From HGM11368 sp051883455 (GTDB lineage: Bacteria > Bacillota > Clostridia > Christensenellales > UBA3700): DNA of 64,000 nt. This document shows positions 50,648-58,901 of the stretch, piece after piece. A program made the translations under genes and the position numbers. The stretch spans positions 186,001 to 250,000 of the forward strand of contig JBJETT010000004.1 of assembly GCA_051883455.1 (NCBI GenBank). The letters run 5' to 3'. Every line of letters begins with the position of its first letter. Within the stretch, counting starts at the first letter, position 1. Under the pieces are notes generated by a model that was given only the letters and a program-made list of their open reading frames with translations, made no database searches and had not been told where the DNA came from.

Positions 50648-50674
50648 CAGTTTATTTACAATAAGGAGATTATT

Positions 50675-51457
50675 ATGCAACAAAAATACATGCTAGGCTT
50701 TATCGGAGCAGGCAACATGGCAAAAGCCATAGCAAAAGGCGTGCTTAGCGGGGGATTGCTCCAAGCAGACCAAATTATCATGACTGACCTTACCAAGGGT
50801 AATTTTGAAGGGATAGAAATCACCGACGACAACTCTAGAGTATTCAAATCTTGTAAATATATCATATTTGCTATCAAGCCTCAAGTTTTTGATGCGATAG
50901 CCGATACTCTCAGTGGTATTCAAGCCGAGGCAATTATCAGCATAATGGCAGGCAAATCGGTGCAAAAAATCAAATCGGCTACGGGCGCTAATCACGTTGT
51001 GCGAGTAATGCCCAACTTCCCGTGCATGATAGGCAAGGGCATGGCTGCAATAGCTATCAACGATTGTCCAAAGCAAGTCAACGACTTTGTTTTATCGGTA
51101 TTCAACAGCGTAGGAAAAGCGGTATTTTTGCAAGAATCTCTCTTCGATGCAGTCACATCAATCAGTGGTAGCGGACCTGCGTACGTATATTATTTTATCC
51201 AAGCAATGGCAAAAGCCGGTGTTGAGGGCGGACTTAGCTTTGAAGACTCGCTCAAGCTCACCTTGCAGACCTTCGAAGGCGCAGTCAAAATGGTGGAGCA
51301 ATCTGCAATTCCTATCGACACTATGATAGACAACGTATGTTCCAAGGGTGGCACGACTATCGAGGCTATCAAAACCTTTGACTCTAAAGGCGTAGAGCAA
51401 GCTATCAAAGACGGTATTCGCGCTTGCAAAAATCGTAGTGAGGAGCTAAGCAAATGA
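50675..51457 (+). CDS. proC: Pyrroline-5-carboxylate reductase
   Basis: A 260-residue NAD(P)H enzyme, last step of proline synthesis. Start ATG 50675 with AAGGAG; the in-frame GTG at 50639 lies inside the tRNA promoter and is rejected. The Rossmann start is LGFIGAGNMAKAIAKGV, then RVMPNFPCMIGKGM and the signature region VTSISGSGPAYVYYFIQAM and CSKGGTTIEAI. It overlaps rnhA by 4 nt. Its own promoter is unclear. Confidence 0.95.
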   Translation: MQQKYMLGFIGAGNMAKAIAKGVLSGGLLQADQIIMTDLTKGNFEGIEITDDNSRVFKSCKYIIFAIKPQVFDAIADTLSGIQAEAIISIMAGKSVQKIKSATGANHVVRVMPNFPCMIGKGMAAIAINDCPKQVNDFVLSVFNSVGKAVFLQESLFDAVTSISGSGPAYVYYFIQAMAKAGVEGGLSFEDSLKLTLQTFEGAVKMVEQSAIPIDTMIDNVCSKGGTTIEAIKTFDSKGVEQAIKDGIRACKNRSEELSK

Positions 51458-51897
51458 AGCAAGTCACCATATATACAGACGGCGCTTGTTCGGGCAATCC
51501 CGGAATGGGCGGTTGGGGTGCTATTTTGATGTACAACGGGCACGTCAAAGAGATATCGGGGTACAACAAAGACACCACCAACAATCGCATGGAGCTATTT
51601 GCCGTTATTCAAGCCTTAAGACAGCTCAATCAACCTTGCCAAGTGGAGATATATACCGATTCGGCTTACGTTTGCAACGCCTTTGAAGAGGGCTGGATAG
51701 ACTCTTGGCAAAACAACGATTGGAAAACTGCCTCAAAGCAAAAGGTCAAAAACGACGACCTATGGAAGATGCTTTTGATAGAACTAGCTAAGCATCAATA
51801 TAGATTTTTCAAGGTAAAAGGGCATGCAGACAACGAATATAACAATCGTTGCGACCAATTGGCTACAGGCGAAATTAAAAATCATCAACAATCCTAG
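51454..51897 (+). CDS. rnhA: Ribonuclease HI
   Basis: A 147-residue nuclease that cuts RNA in RNA-DNA hybrids. The catalytic acidic residues are Asp9 (YTDGACSGNPG), Glu47 (NNRMELFA), Asp69 (YTDSAYV) and the late aspartate in NNRCDQLA, with the HADNEYN loop. Complete and of usual length. ATGA overlap with proC. Confidence 0.96.
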   Translation: MKQVTIYTDGACSGNPGMGGWGAILMYNGHVKEISGYNKDTTNNRMELFAVIQALRQLNQPCQVEIYTDSAYVCNAFEEGWIDSWQNNDWKTASKQKVKNDDLWKMLLIELAKHQYRFFKVKGHADNEYNNRCDQLATGEIKNHQQS

Positions 51898-52011
51898 CCA
51901 TATACGTTGTTAGTTCTAATTTAGCCAATATATTTGATAATCAATTCTAAAGAATAGAATAAGCCAATCAATATCAACTAATCAAATCTCCTTTTGTCCC
52001 AATAAAATAAA

Positions 52012-52045
52012 AAATTAAAGCCACCTATTTTGGTGGCTTTTAGTT
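52012..52045. terminator. Bidirectional terminator between rnhA and the PadR-like gene
   Basis: AAAGCCACC (52017-52025), loop TATTTT, GGTGGCTTT (52032-52040), with T-rich sequence on the plus side and A-rich sequence on the other, so it can serve both converging genes. The spacer 51898-52011 shows nothing else. Confidence 0.88.
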
Positions 52046-52051
52046 ATTAGC

Positions 52052-53374
52052 TTAATTTATGTGGAAATATTTTGAGCGGAATAGCAAGTCGTATATCACG
52101 ATAGCTATTGGAATATTTATTAGCATTATCAACGGTACAACTATAGGTTTGATTGTAGTAGAAGGCTCTTGGAAATTAGCTCCACCGGCAAAGTAACCTA
52201 CGATGACGATAATTACTACGAGATTTATAAGCAATATCAAAGAATTTATCAGCGCATTTTTTAGATTAAACGCAGCAAGCGACCGCTTATTAGGGGCTAG
52301 CCACATTCTAATACCCGTCACGACAGGTACGGCAACACACGCCAAAATGCACAAAACTAGCGGAGCAACGGCTGTGTATTTCAACTCAAAATGCGCAACC
52401 ATAATCTGTATGAAGAACATTACGCTCATAATCAACGAGGTAAAGAAGAGCAGTTTGTTTGGCTTATAATACTTGCCTACGTAGTATTCGGTCGTATTTT
52501 TCTTGACGTAAGGTCTGAGTGTATATCCTTCGGCAGCTAACTTATTTTTCAGCTCGGTAACTGTCAAAAAATCAAATTCGTCGTCATTATTTTGCACCGG
52601 AACGTGTTCCACGACGGCAGTATTATTGCGAGCATACAAATTTTCAAAGCTCGAGATATAGTTGACGTTGGTATTTTCGTTCATGGTTGGCATCTCGGGC
52701 AAAACGACGCTCTCAGCTTTGTTTGGTCTTGGCGTATCGAAGCTAAATGAACTTTCAAAGCTGTTGCTATGCGCAGTAGGCGTAGAATTTTGTGGCGAAG
52801 TCAAGGCTTGAGGTCGAGTAGGAGCGGTAGCGCCAATAGGGCTTTCTACCTCGCTTCTAGGAGCCAATTCGCTAGCGACATAGCTGTCGCTATCATTTTC
52901 ATCGTCATAAGTTTCTTCCAATAGAGCTTCTCCGATAGGCTGATAAGGCTTAGGATTAGTTGGATTAGAAGAAGGCTGTCTTTTGGTCATAGGTCTGAGT
53001 GACGAGGCGTCAAACGGTGGCGCAGTATTAGGGTCGTACTTTTTGTCAGAGAGCAAGTTATCTATGATAGTACGGCTATATTCCCATTGATATTGGTCGG
53101 TCAAAACGAAGTTTTTACCCGCTTCGGATAGAGTATAGTAGACTCTTTGCGCGCCGTTGGAAGTAGCGCCCTTGTAAGAACTGATATATCCCAATTTTTC
53201 CAAGCGTTTTAGACAGCTATATAGCGTAGGTTGCTTGAGAGTATATAGACCTTGGCTTTTTTCTTTTATCTCGTTGAGGATTTCCAAGCCATACTTATCC
53301 TCGTTCAAGAGAGAACGAAGAATGATAGTATCAACGTGGCTTCTTATCAAGTCGATGTTAGCATTATTGTCCAT
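52052..53374 (-). CDS. PadR-like regulator with a C-terminal membrane domain
   Basis: A 440-residue protein. Residues ~1-85 form a PadR winged helix (HVDTIILRSLLNEDKYGLEI ... TLKQPTLYSCLKRLEKLGYI, YYTLSEAG). Residues ~110-260 are a proline/serine/asparagine-rich linker. Residues ~265-290 contain a short LTVTELKNKLAAEGYTL block. The last ~140 residues hold four hydrophobic segments. This suggests a membrane-anchored transcription regulator. GAGGTG precedes the ATG (minus strand) and a TATAGT lies about 20 nt further up. Targets and signal unknown. Confidence 0.82.
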   Translation of the reverse strand: MDNNANIDLIRSHVDTIILRSLLNEDKYGLEILNEIKEKSQGLYTLKQPTLYSCLKRLEKLGYISSYKGATSNGAQRVYYTLSEAGKNFVLTDQYQWEYSRTIIDNLLSDKKYDPNTAPPFDASSLRPMTKRQPSSNPTNPKPYQPIGEALLEETYDDENDSDSYVASELAPRSEVESPIGATAPTRPQALTSPQNSTPTAHSNSFESSFSFDTPRPNKAESVVLPEMPTMNENTNVNYISSFENLYARNNTAVVEHVPVQNNDDEFDFLTVTELKNKLAAEGYTLRPYVKKNTTEYYVGKYYKPNKLLFFTSLIMSVMFFIQIMVAHFELKYTAVAPLVLCILACVAVPVVTGIRMWLAPNKRSLAAFNLKNALINSLILLINLVVIIVIVGYFAGGANFQEPSTTIKPIVVPLIMLINIPIAIVIYDLLFRSKYFHIN

Positions 53375-53523
53375 ATATACACCTCAAAAAAATAATACTA
53401 TATTTTTTGCAAAAAATCAACCCTTATTTATACATAAACGACCAAAATGCGACCTACAAGACGCTCAATCTTATTCTATTCGTAGCTTACGTTAGAGCAA
53501 ACATAGAGTAGAGCATTTCTGAT

Positions 53524-53562
53524 ACAAAAAAACGGCGCAACTATTGATAAGTTACGCCGCCG
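53524..53562 (-). terminator. Intrinsic terminator of the small membrane protein gene
   Basis: On the minus strand CGGCGtAACT-TATCAAT-AGTTgCGCCG followed by TTTTTTT. The spacer between it and the PadR-like gene (53375-53523) holds only that gene's promoter region. Confidence 0.85.
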
Positions 53563-53577
53563 AATTTAGCAAATAGG

Positions 53578-53964
53578 TTATCTTCTTCTCGAGCCTACGG
53601 GTTGTTTAATCTTCTTAGTAGGTATCATCAAGATTACGAAGAAGATGATTAGGTAGACGATTGGGCTAGTAGCAGTACTTTGCGTTGCACTATTTGCTAC
53701 CAAATACTCGTCCGTTGCGTTAAATACTATACCGGATCCTGCGTCACCTTTTACGTAAGCGATGTTGATACCTGCAAAAGGAATGGTATCGTAGGTTACG
53801 GATTGTATAGTTCCTGCCTCAACGGCGTCACCGGTACCAGACATATCAAAAGACGCGATAGCAAAATTACCGTCGTTAAAGCCAATTACGTTATATTCTA
53901 GTGCAAAACTTGCAACGAGCAAAACGATTAGTATCAGTTTAAATAAAATCTTAAAAAATCTCAT
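53578..53964 (-). CDS. Small membrane protein of unknown function
   Basis: A 128-residue protein that I do not recognise. It has a hydrophobic N-terminal segment (FKILFKLILIVLLVASFAL, possibly a signal peptide), a polar extracytoplasmic-looking middle of about 70 residues rich in G, S, T and D, and a C-terminal hydrophobic segment (PIVYLIIFFVILMI) followed by a basic tail (KKIKQPVGSRRR). The layout resembles a surface-exposed two-membrane-segment protein. GTGAGGAG precedes the ATG and both a promoter and a terminator are visible, so it is a real gene. Confidence 0.75.
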   Translation of the reverse strand: MRFFKILFKLILIVLLVASFALEYNVIGFNDGNFAIASFDMSGTGDAVEAGTIQSVTYDTIPFAGINIAYVKGDAGSGIVFNATDEYLVANSATQSTATSPIVYLIIFFVILMIPTKKIKQPVGSRRR

Positions 53965-53997
53965 AATAAAGTCTCCTCACTTCATTTTCTAATATAT

Positions 53998-54025
53998 ATT
54001 ATAATACTATCAAAAATTATGTCAA
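53998..54025 (-). promoter_or_regulatory. Sigma-A promoter of the small membrane protein gene
   Basis: On the minus strand TTGACA (54025-54020), 16-bp spacer, TATAAT (54003-53998). Confidence 0.75.
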
Positions 54026-54665
54026 TATCCTTGGCAAAAATAATAGTCGAAATTGTTATATTTTGTTGCATAATATATTTTCCGCCCGACGTACTTGACA
54101 TTCTAATGGTAATTGCCATTCAATGGAGTAGAGCCAAGCAGTATCGACTACGTTGACCGTTGAAACATATCGCAAATACCGCAAATCAATAGGGTAGAGA
54201 ATACTAATCAAGCAACTATAGCTACAAAATACTTAAGCAAAGTTTTCTCATATAAATACCATTCACGTTATCAACTCAAAAATTTGCAACAAATATCATT
54301 TTTAGACAAAAGTATCAAAAGGTCTTAATGGAAAATAGGGTAAATTGCTCTCCAAAAACTCTCTTTGTGGTAGAAAATTGTAGATAGACATAATTACATA
54401 TCTATTCGCAAAACACAACCTTTGCGAATAGTTAGGAGTATTTTATTCTAATTTATAAACAAATTAATAATTATTTTCAATAATTCATAACCGTTTATTA
54501 TTTTAATAAAATGTCTAACTAGTTTATTATCGAATTTATCCTTAATAATTTATTTGCTTATTGATACGCCATTTGCGACTATTGGCGATTATATAATTTA
54601 AGCGTTGTCATTTGTCGATTTTGCAAAATAAATGAACAAATACCCGTTTTATTGTCGTGCAAATA
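54026..54665. other. 640-bp AT-rich spacer without a gene
   Basis: No open frame with a plausible start is seen on either strand. It contains a palindromic AATGG-TAATTG-CCATT near 54110, the perfect inverted repeat at 54402-54431, and CGCCA/TGGCG arms near 54567-54587. Nothing else recognisable. Confidence 0.7.
54402..54431. repeat. Perfect 11-bp inverted repeat upstream of xer
   Basis: CTATTCGCAAA, 8-nt ACACAACC, TTTGCGAATAG. The 11-bp arms recall Xer recombination half-sites, but the arms are perfectly symmetric and the sequence does not match the Firmicute dif consensus. No T-run follows. Role unknown. Confidence 0.6.
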
Positions 54666-54694
54666 TTGAAGTTTAGCTTTGATTGTGTTATAAT
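54666..54694 (+). promoter_or_regulatory. Sigma-A promoter of xer, placed for a leaderless mRNA
   Basis: TTGAAG (54666-54671), 17-bp spacer, perfect TATAAT (54689-54694), 6 nt, then ATG 54701. An in-frame ATG at 54683 lies inside the promoter and is therefore not the start. Confidence 0.75.
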
Positions 54695-54700
54695 TTTGCT

Positions 54701-55792
54701 ATGAACGGCGAATCGTATTTTGACGAAAGAAAAACTACCACGATACAAAAGCTTAGGGAAATTAGAAAGCAACTTCCCCTAATTTGCAACGAATATTTTA
54801 TCGGTATCCAAAATAGCACGTCTGAACTCACACAGCTCGGTTACGCTACCGACCTTAGGTTGTTTTTTCAATTTTTGACCACGCAAATAATAGAATTTGA
54901 AAATGTGAATATACGTTCGTTTAATTATCAGCATTTGGCGCAAGTAACCACGACGCATATAGAAATGTTTTTAGAATACGTCACGTATTATGAGGCTGAC
55001 GGCAAATCTCGTAGCAATTCCCTCAAGACCAAGGCAAGAAAATTAGCTACCTTGAAGTCGTTTTTTAAGTATAATTACAACAAAAACAACTTGCCGTGCG
55101 ACCCGGCATCCAAGGTTATGACGCCCAAAATGCTCGAAAAGCCTATCATTCGCCTTGACGTAGACGAAATAGCTAGGCTTCTAGACGTAGTTGAAGACGG
55201 TCAAGGTCTTTCGCCTCAACAAAAAGCCTATCACAAGCGTACAGCCAAGCGAGATTTAGCTATTCTTACCCTCTTTTTGGGTACGGGAATAAGAATTTCC
55301 GAGCTTGTCGGACTCAACGTCGAGGACTTAGACTTCAACAACAACGCCTTCAAAATTACTCGCAAAGGCGGCAATCAAACAATTCTATATTTTGGTGACG
55401 AGGTTGCCGAGGCTTTGCTTTCATATTTGGACGAAAGAGCTCAAAATCCGCTATTAGACGACCAATCGGCTTTGTTTTTATCCTTGCAAAACAAGCGCAT
55501 CAACGTGCGTACCGTGCAAAATTTGGTTCAAAAGTACGCCCATATCATCACACCGCTCAAGCATATCACGCCTCACAAATTGCGCAGCACGTACGGCACT
55601 ACCCTATACCAAAACACCAACGATATATACGTAGTTGCTGAAGTTTTGGGACACAAGGACATCAACACTACCAAAAAGCACTATGCTGCAATCAGTGACG
55701 AAATCAAACGTGCAGCGTCAAAAAAGGTAACTTTGCGTGGCAATTTTGCAGAAAGTGCCCAAACTGACGACAACGACGACGTAGATAGATAA
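54701..55792 (+). CDS. Tyrosine recombinase (XerC/XerD-like)
   Basis: A 363-residue site-specific recombinase. An N-terminal SAM-like core-binding domain (about 30-130) precedes the catalytic domain. The catalytic residues are all present: Arg198 (GTGIRISEL), His292 and Arg295 (HKLR), His318 (LGHKDIN) and Tyr328 (HYAAI). About 60 residues longer than standard XerC/D because of an N-terminal extension. It stands alone in front of lexA with no phage or transposon genes near, so a housekeeping chromosome-resolution role is possible, but not proven. Confidence 0.88.
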   Translation: MNGESYFDERKTTTIQKLREIRKQLPLICNEYFIGIQNSTSELTQLGYATDLRLFFQFLTTQIIEFENVNIRSFNYQHLAQVTTTHIEMFLEYVTYYEADGKSRSNSLKTKARKLATLKSFFKYNYNKNNLPCDPASKVMTPKMLEKPIIRLDVDEIARLLDVVEDGQGLSPQQKAYHKRTAKRDLAILTLFLGTGIRISELVGLNVEDLDFNNNAFKITRKGGNQTILYFGDEVAEALLSYLDERAQNPLLDDQSALFLSLQNKRINVRTVQNLVQKYAHIITPLKHITPHKLRSTYGTTLYQNTNDIYVVAEVLGHKDINTTKKHYAAISDEIKRAASKKVTLRGNFAESAQTDDNDDVDR

Positions 55793-55946
55793 TTGAATAA
55801 TAATATTATTTTTCAATATAACGTAAGGCAAAACGTATTTTAGTAAAAAGTAGCGTATCAATGCGGATAAAAGTTAAATAAAATCGTCAATTTTTTCGCC
55901 ATAAAACGTAATTTTTCGCCAAATTTCAGATAATTAAAAATTTTTG

Positions 55947-55975
55947 TTGCAAAATGCAAACATATGTGCTAAAAT
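55947..55975 (+). promoter_or_regulatory. Sigma-A promoter of lexA
   Basis: TTGCAA (55947-55952), 17-bp spacer, TAAAAT (55970-55975) preceded by TGC (extended -10). AAGGAG follows before the ATG. Confidence 0.7.
55957..55970. promoter_or_regulatory. Candidate LexA operator in the lexA promoter
   Basis: CAAACATATGTGCT matches CGAACATATGTTCG (the Bacillus-type LexA box) at 11 of 14 positions and lies between the -35 and -10, ending on the first base of the -10. Autorepression is the usual arrangement for lexA. Confidence 0.55.
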
Positions 55976-55993
55976 TTTGATAAGGAGAAGATT

Positions 55994-56626
55994 ATGTCAT
56001 ATACCAAATCAGCTCAAAAGCTAGAACAAACCTATCAATTTATCAAAGATTTCGTTGCACGCAACAATTATCCGCCAAGCGTTAGAGAGATTTGCTCGGT
56101 CGTAGGCTTCAAATCTACGGCTTCGGCACAATATTATCTTACCAAACTAGAAGAAAACGGCTTAATTCGCAAGTCTGACGGCAAAAATCGTACTATCGAG
56201 ATAATGGACAACGATAGCACGCCTTCGCAAGACTTTGCCAAAGTTCCGTTTTTAGGCAATATCGCTGCAGGTGAACCTTTGCTTGCCGCAGTAGAAGTCG
56301 ATCAAACCTACACTCTTCCAAGTGACTTTTTCCGCTACGATGACAAGAGCTTTTTGCTTAAGGTCAAAGGTAGTTCTATGATAGATATAGGTATATTAGA
56401 CGGCGATATGGTGCTCATCAACGCCCAAAATACCGCCAACGACGGTGATATCATCGTTGCTCAAATCGACAACGAAGAAGTCACGCTTAAGAGGTTTTTC
56501 AAAGAAAAAGACCATATTAGACTTCATCCGGAGAATAGCTTTATGAGCGACATAATAGTAGAGCCTGACCACCAATTCCGCATTTTGGGCGTTATATCGG
56601 GCTTATTGCGCAACCAATTTAGATAA
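55994..56626 (+). CDS. lexA: SOS repressor LexA
   Basis: A 210-residue repressor of the DNA-damage response. The winged helix has NYPPSVREICSVVGFKSTAS, and the self-cleavage site is Ala92-Gly93 (IAAGEPL). The catalytic pair is Ser128 (KGSSMIDIG) and Lys166 (VTLKRFF). AAGGAG precedes the ATG. Its own promoter carries a LexA-like box. Confidence 0.95.
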   Translation: MSYTKSAQKLEQTYQFIKDFVARNNYPPSVREICSVVGFKSTASAQYYLTKLEENGLIRKSDGKNRTIEIMDNDSTPSQDFAKVPFLGNIAAGEPLLAAVEVDQTYTLPSDFFRYDDKSFLLKVKGSSMIDIGILDGDMVLINAQNTANDGDIIVAQIDNEEVTLKRFFKEKDHIRLHPENSFMSDIIVEPDHQFRILGVISGLLRNQFR

Positions 56627-56655
56627 TATCAATAACAACCTTGATAGTATAATTT

Positions 56656-56679
56656 AACCGCCTGAGTAAGGCGGTTTTT
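56656..56679 (+). terminator. Intrinsic terminator after lexA
   Basis: AACCGCCT-GAGTA-AGGCGGTT (56656-56676) followed by a T-run. Confidence 0.9.
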
Positions 56680-56726
56680 CATTTGTTTGCTATAGCGAAT
56701 AACGTTTCTACAAGGCAATATTACAA

Positions 56727-57971
56727 TTACTTAGTTGCTTTGATTTTCAATACCTTATCCAAACAATAAGATACTGCGATTTTGCCGTGTTCATAGGTCA
56801 AACCACCTTGCACGTAAGCAATATAGGGCTCTTTGATTGGAGAATCGGCTGACAATTCTATACTAGCGCCCCCTACGAAAGTGCCTGCCGCCATAATAAC
56901 TTTGTCCTCATATCCCGGCATATCCCACGCATAAGGCACGACGTTGCTATCTATTGGCGAAACTTCCTGTATCGACCTTACGAACGCAACCAATTCTTCT
57001 TCGGTATCGAACTTAATCGACCTAATGATATCGTTGCATTTATCGCAAGGCTTAGGCATAGTATTGTATCCTACGTCACTAAAAACTTGTCCAAATAGTA
57101 AAGAAGTCTTGACTGCTTGAGCCACGACGTGAGGCGCAAGGAACAAACCTTGATAAAAATCCTTGTACCCGTAAGCGTAACTACCTACTTCCATGCCGAT
57201 AGACGGCGCAGTAAGACGATAGCTGATTTTTTCTATGAGGTCGGCTCTACCGCACACGTAACCGCCCGTTGGAGCAATACCACCGCCAATATTCTTTATC
57301 ATCGAACCTGCGGTCACGTCCACGCCGACAGCCGTCGGCTCAAAGGTGTCGATAAATTCGCCGTAGCAGTTGTCACACATAACGATAGTATCCGGATTGA
57401 TAGATTTGACCAACGTAGCTACCTTTCCAATTTGCTCGACAGTCAAAGCGTCGCGCCACTCGTAGCCTCTCGACCTACCGACAAATACCAATTTTGTGTC
57501 ATTATCCACGGCTTTTTCTATATTTTCCCAGTCAAAATCGCCGTTTTTCAATTCAACTTGTTGATATTTTACGCCCAAATCTTTCAGCGAGCCGATATTG
57601 TCGCCGTTTATCACGGTTTGCAAAGTGTCGTAAGGACTGCCGGTCACCGACAGCATTTTATCGCCTCTGCCAAGCAAAGAAAACAACGTCAACGACAATG
57701 CGTGCGTGCCCGAAACAATCAACGGACTGACGATGGCGCTTTGAGCTCCAAAGAGCTCGGCAAAGACCTTGCACAGCGTATCTCTACCTATATCGTCGTA
57801 GCCGTAGCCGTTGGTAGGCGCAAAGTGTCTTTGTCCAAGGTTGTTGCTTCTAAAAGCGTCCAAGACTCTAGCTTGATTGACCAAAGCAATCTCGTCCACT
57901 TCTTGGAATTGTTTTTTTAGTTTTTCTTCTGCTTGCGCCACTATTATTTTCGTTTGTTCTCCAAATTCCAT
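56727..57971 (-). CDS. YnbB-type PLP-dependent protein (aluminium resistance / methionine gamma-lyase family)
   Basis: A 414-residue cysteine/methionine-metabolism-type PLP enzyme. It shows QRHFAPTNGYGYDDIGRD near the start, SGTHALSLTLFSLL, CDNCYGEFIDTFEPT and the likely PLP lysine in GSMIKNIGGGIAPTGGYV. The substrate of this family is not settled. GAGGAA precedes the ATG. Last gene of the minus-strand miaB-mutS-mutL-miaA operon; hfq and hflX, often between miaA and ynbB, are missing. Confidence 0.87.
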   Translation of the reverse strand: MEFGEQTKIIVAQAEEKLKKQFQEVDEIALVNQARVLDAFRSNNLGQRHFAPTNGYGYDDIGRDTLCKVFAELFGAQSAIVSPLIVSGTHALSLTLFSLLGRGDKMLSVTGSPYDTLQTVINGDNIGSLKDLGVKYQQVELKNGDFDWENIEKAVDNDTKLVFVGRSRGYEWRDALTVEQIGKVATLVKSINPDTIVMCDNCYGEFIDTFEPTAVGVDVTAGSMIKNIGGGIAPTGGYVCGRADLIEKISYRLTAPSIGMEVGSYAYGYKDFYQGLFLAPHVVAQAVKTSLLFGQVFSDVGYNTMPKPCDKCNDIIRSIKFDTEEELVAFVRSIQEVSPIDSNVVPYAWDMPGYEDKVIMAAGTFVGGASIELSADSPIKEPYIAYVQGGLTYEHGKIAVSYCLDKVLKIKATK

Positions 57972-57980
57972 ATATTCCTC

Positions 57981-58901
57981 TCACTCTTTGCCATTTGCCC
58001 AATCGACAGCATATTGGATAGCCTCGCTAAAGCTGCTATCCACGTCAAAGTACCGTCCAAAATCATAGCGTTTTAGCCAGCTTATCTGTCTTTTTGCATA
58101 ATGTCTACTATTGATTTTTATTTGATTTTTTACTTGTTCGAGATCGCACTTGCCGTCAAAATAATCTCTAAACTCTTTGTAGCCAATGGCTTGCATACTT
58201 TGACAGTCCCAATCGGCTAGTCCTTCGCCAATTATACGCTTTACCTCATCGACGAGTCCTAATCGCCACATCTCATCCACGCGCTTGTCAATTCTCTCGT
58301 ACGTTTCATTTCTATCTCTACCTATCACGATAAGGCAGATATTGTAGTCTTGGTTTCTCTTACGCTCTTGTCTATCCGACTTGACTCCACCCGTGCTATA
58401 ATATATCTCCAAAGCCCTCAACAATCTCTTAGTATTGTTTGGGTGGATTTTTTCAGCGTCTATAGGGTCGAGACTTTTCAACAAATCGTGCATCTTTTGC
58501 GCGCCCTCGCTCTCCAATTCTTTCTTGAGTTTTTCTCTCAAATTCTCGTCACCGTTGCAAAAGAAGGACAATTGATACACCAAAGAGTCGATATACAGTC
58601 CCGTTCCGCCCACCACGATAGCAATTTTTCCTTTTGCATGCAATTCGTCTATCACACGGGTAGCACGCTCGCGCCATTCGCTCACACTAAAGGGCTCGTT
58701 AGGCTCAACCACGTCTATCAAGTGATGCTTGACTCCTTGCATTTGACTAGTTGTTATCTTAGCAGTTCCAACGTCCAAGCCTTTATAAATTTGCATACTG
58801 TCGCAAGAAATAACTTCGGTATCAAGAATTTTTGCAAGCTCAACGCCCAAGTCGCTCTTCCCGCTAGCTGTAGCCCCGGCAACGATGATAACTTTGTTCA
58901 T
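57981..58901 (-). CDS. miaA: tRNA dimethylallyltransferase
   Basis: A 306-residue enzyme that adds an isopentenyl group to A37 of tRNAs reading UNN codons. Walker A is VAGATASGKS, followed by DSMQIYKGLDVGTAK, PNEPFSVSEWRERA, VGGTGLYIDSLVY and SMQAIGYKEFRDYF. It overlaps mutL by 4 nt. MiaB (63.4 kb) then methylthiolates the product of this enzyme. Confidence 0.95.
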   Translation of the reverse strand: MNKVIIVAGATASGKSDLGVELAKILDTEVISCDSMQIYKGLDVGTAKITTSQMQGVKHHLIDVVEPNEPFSVSEWRERATRVIDELHAKGKIAIVVGGTGLYIDSLVYQLSFFCNGDENLREKLKKELESEGAQKMHDLLKSLDPIDAEKIHPNNTKRLLRALEIYYSTGGVKSDRQERKRNQDYNICLIVIGRDRNETYERIDKRVDEMWRLGLVDEVKRIIGEGLADWDCQSMQAIGYKEFRDYFDGKCDLEQVKNQIKINSRHYAKRQISWLKRYDFGRYFDVDSSFSEAIQYAVDWANGKE

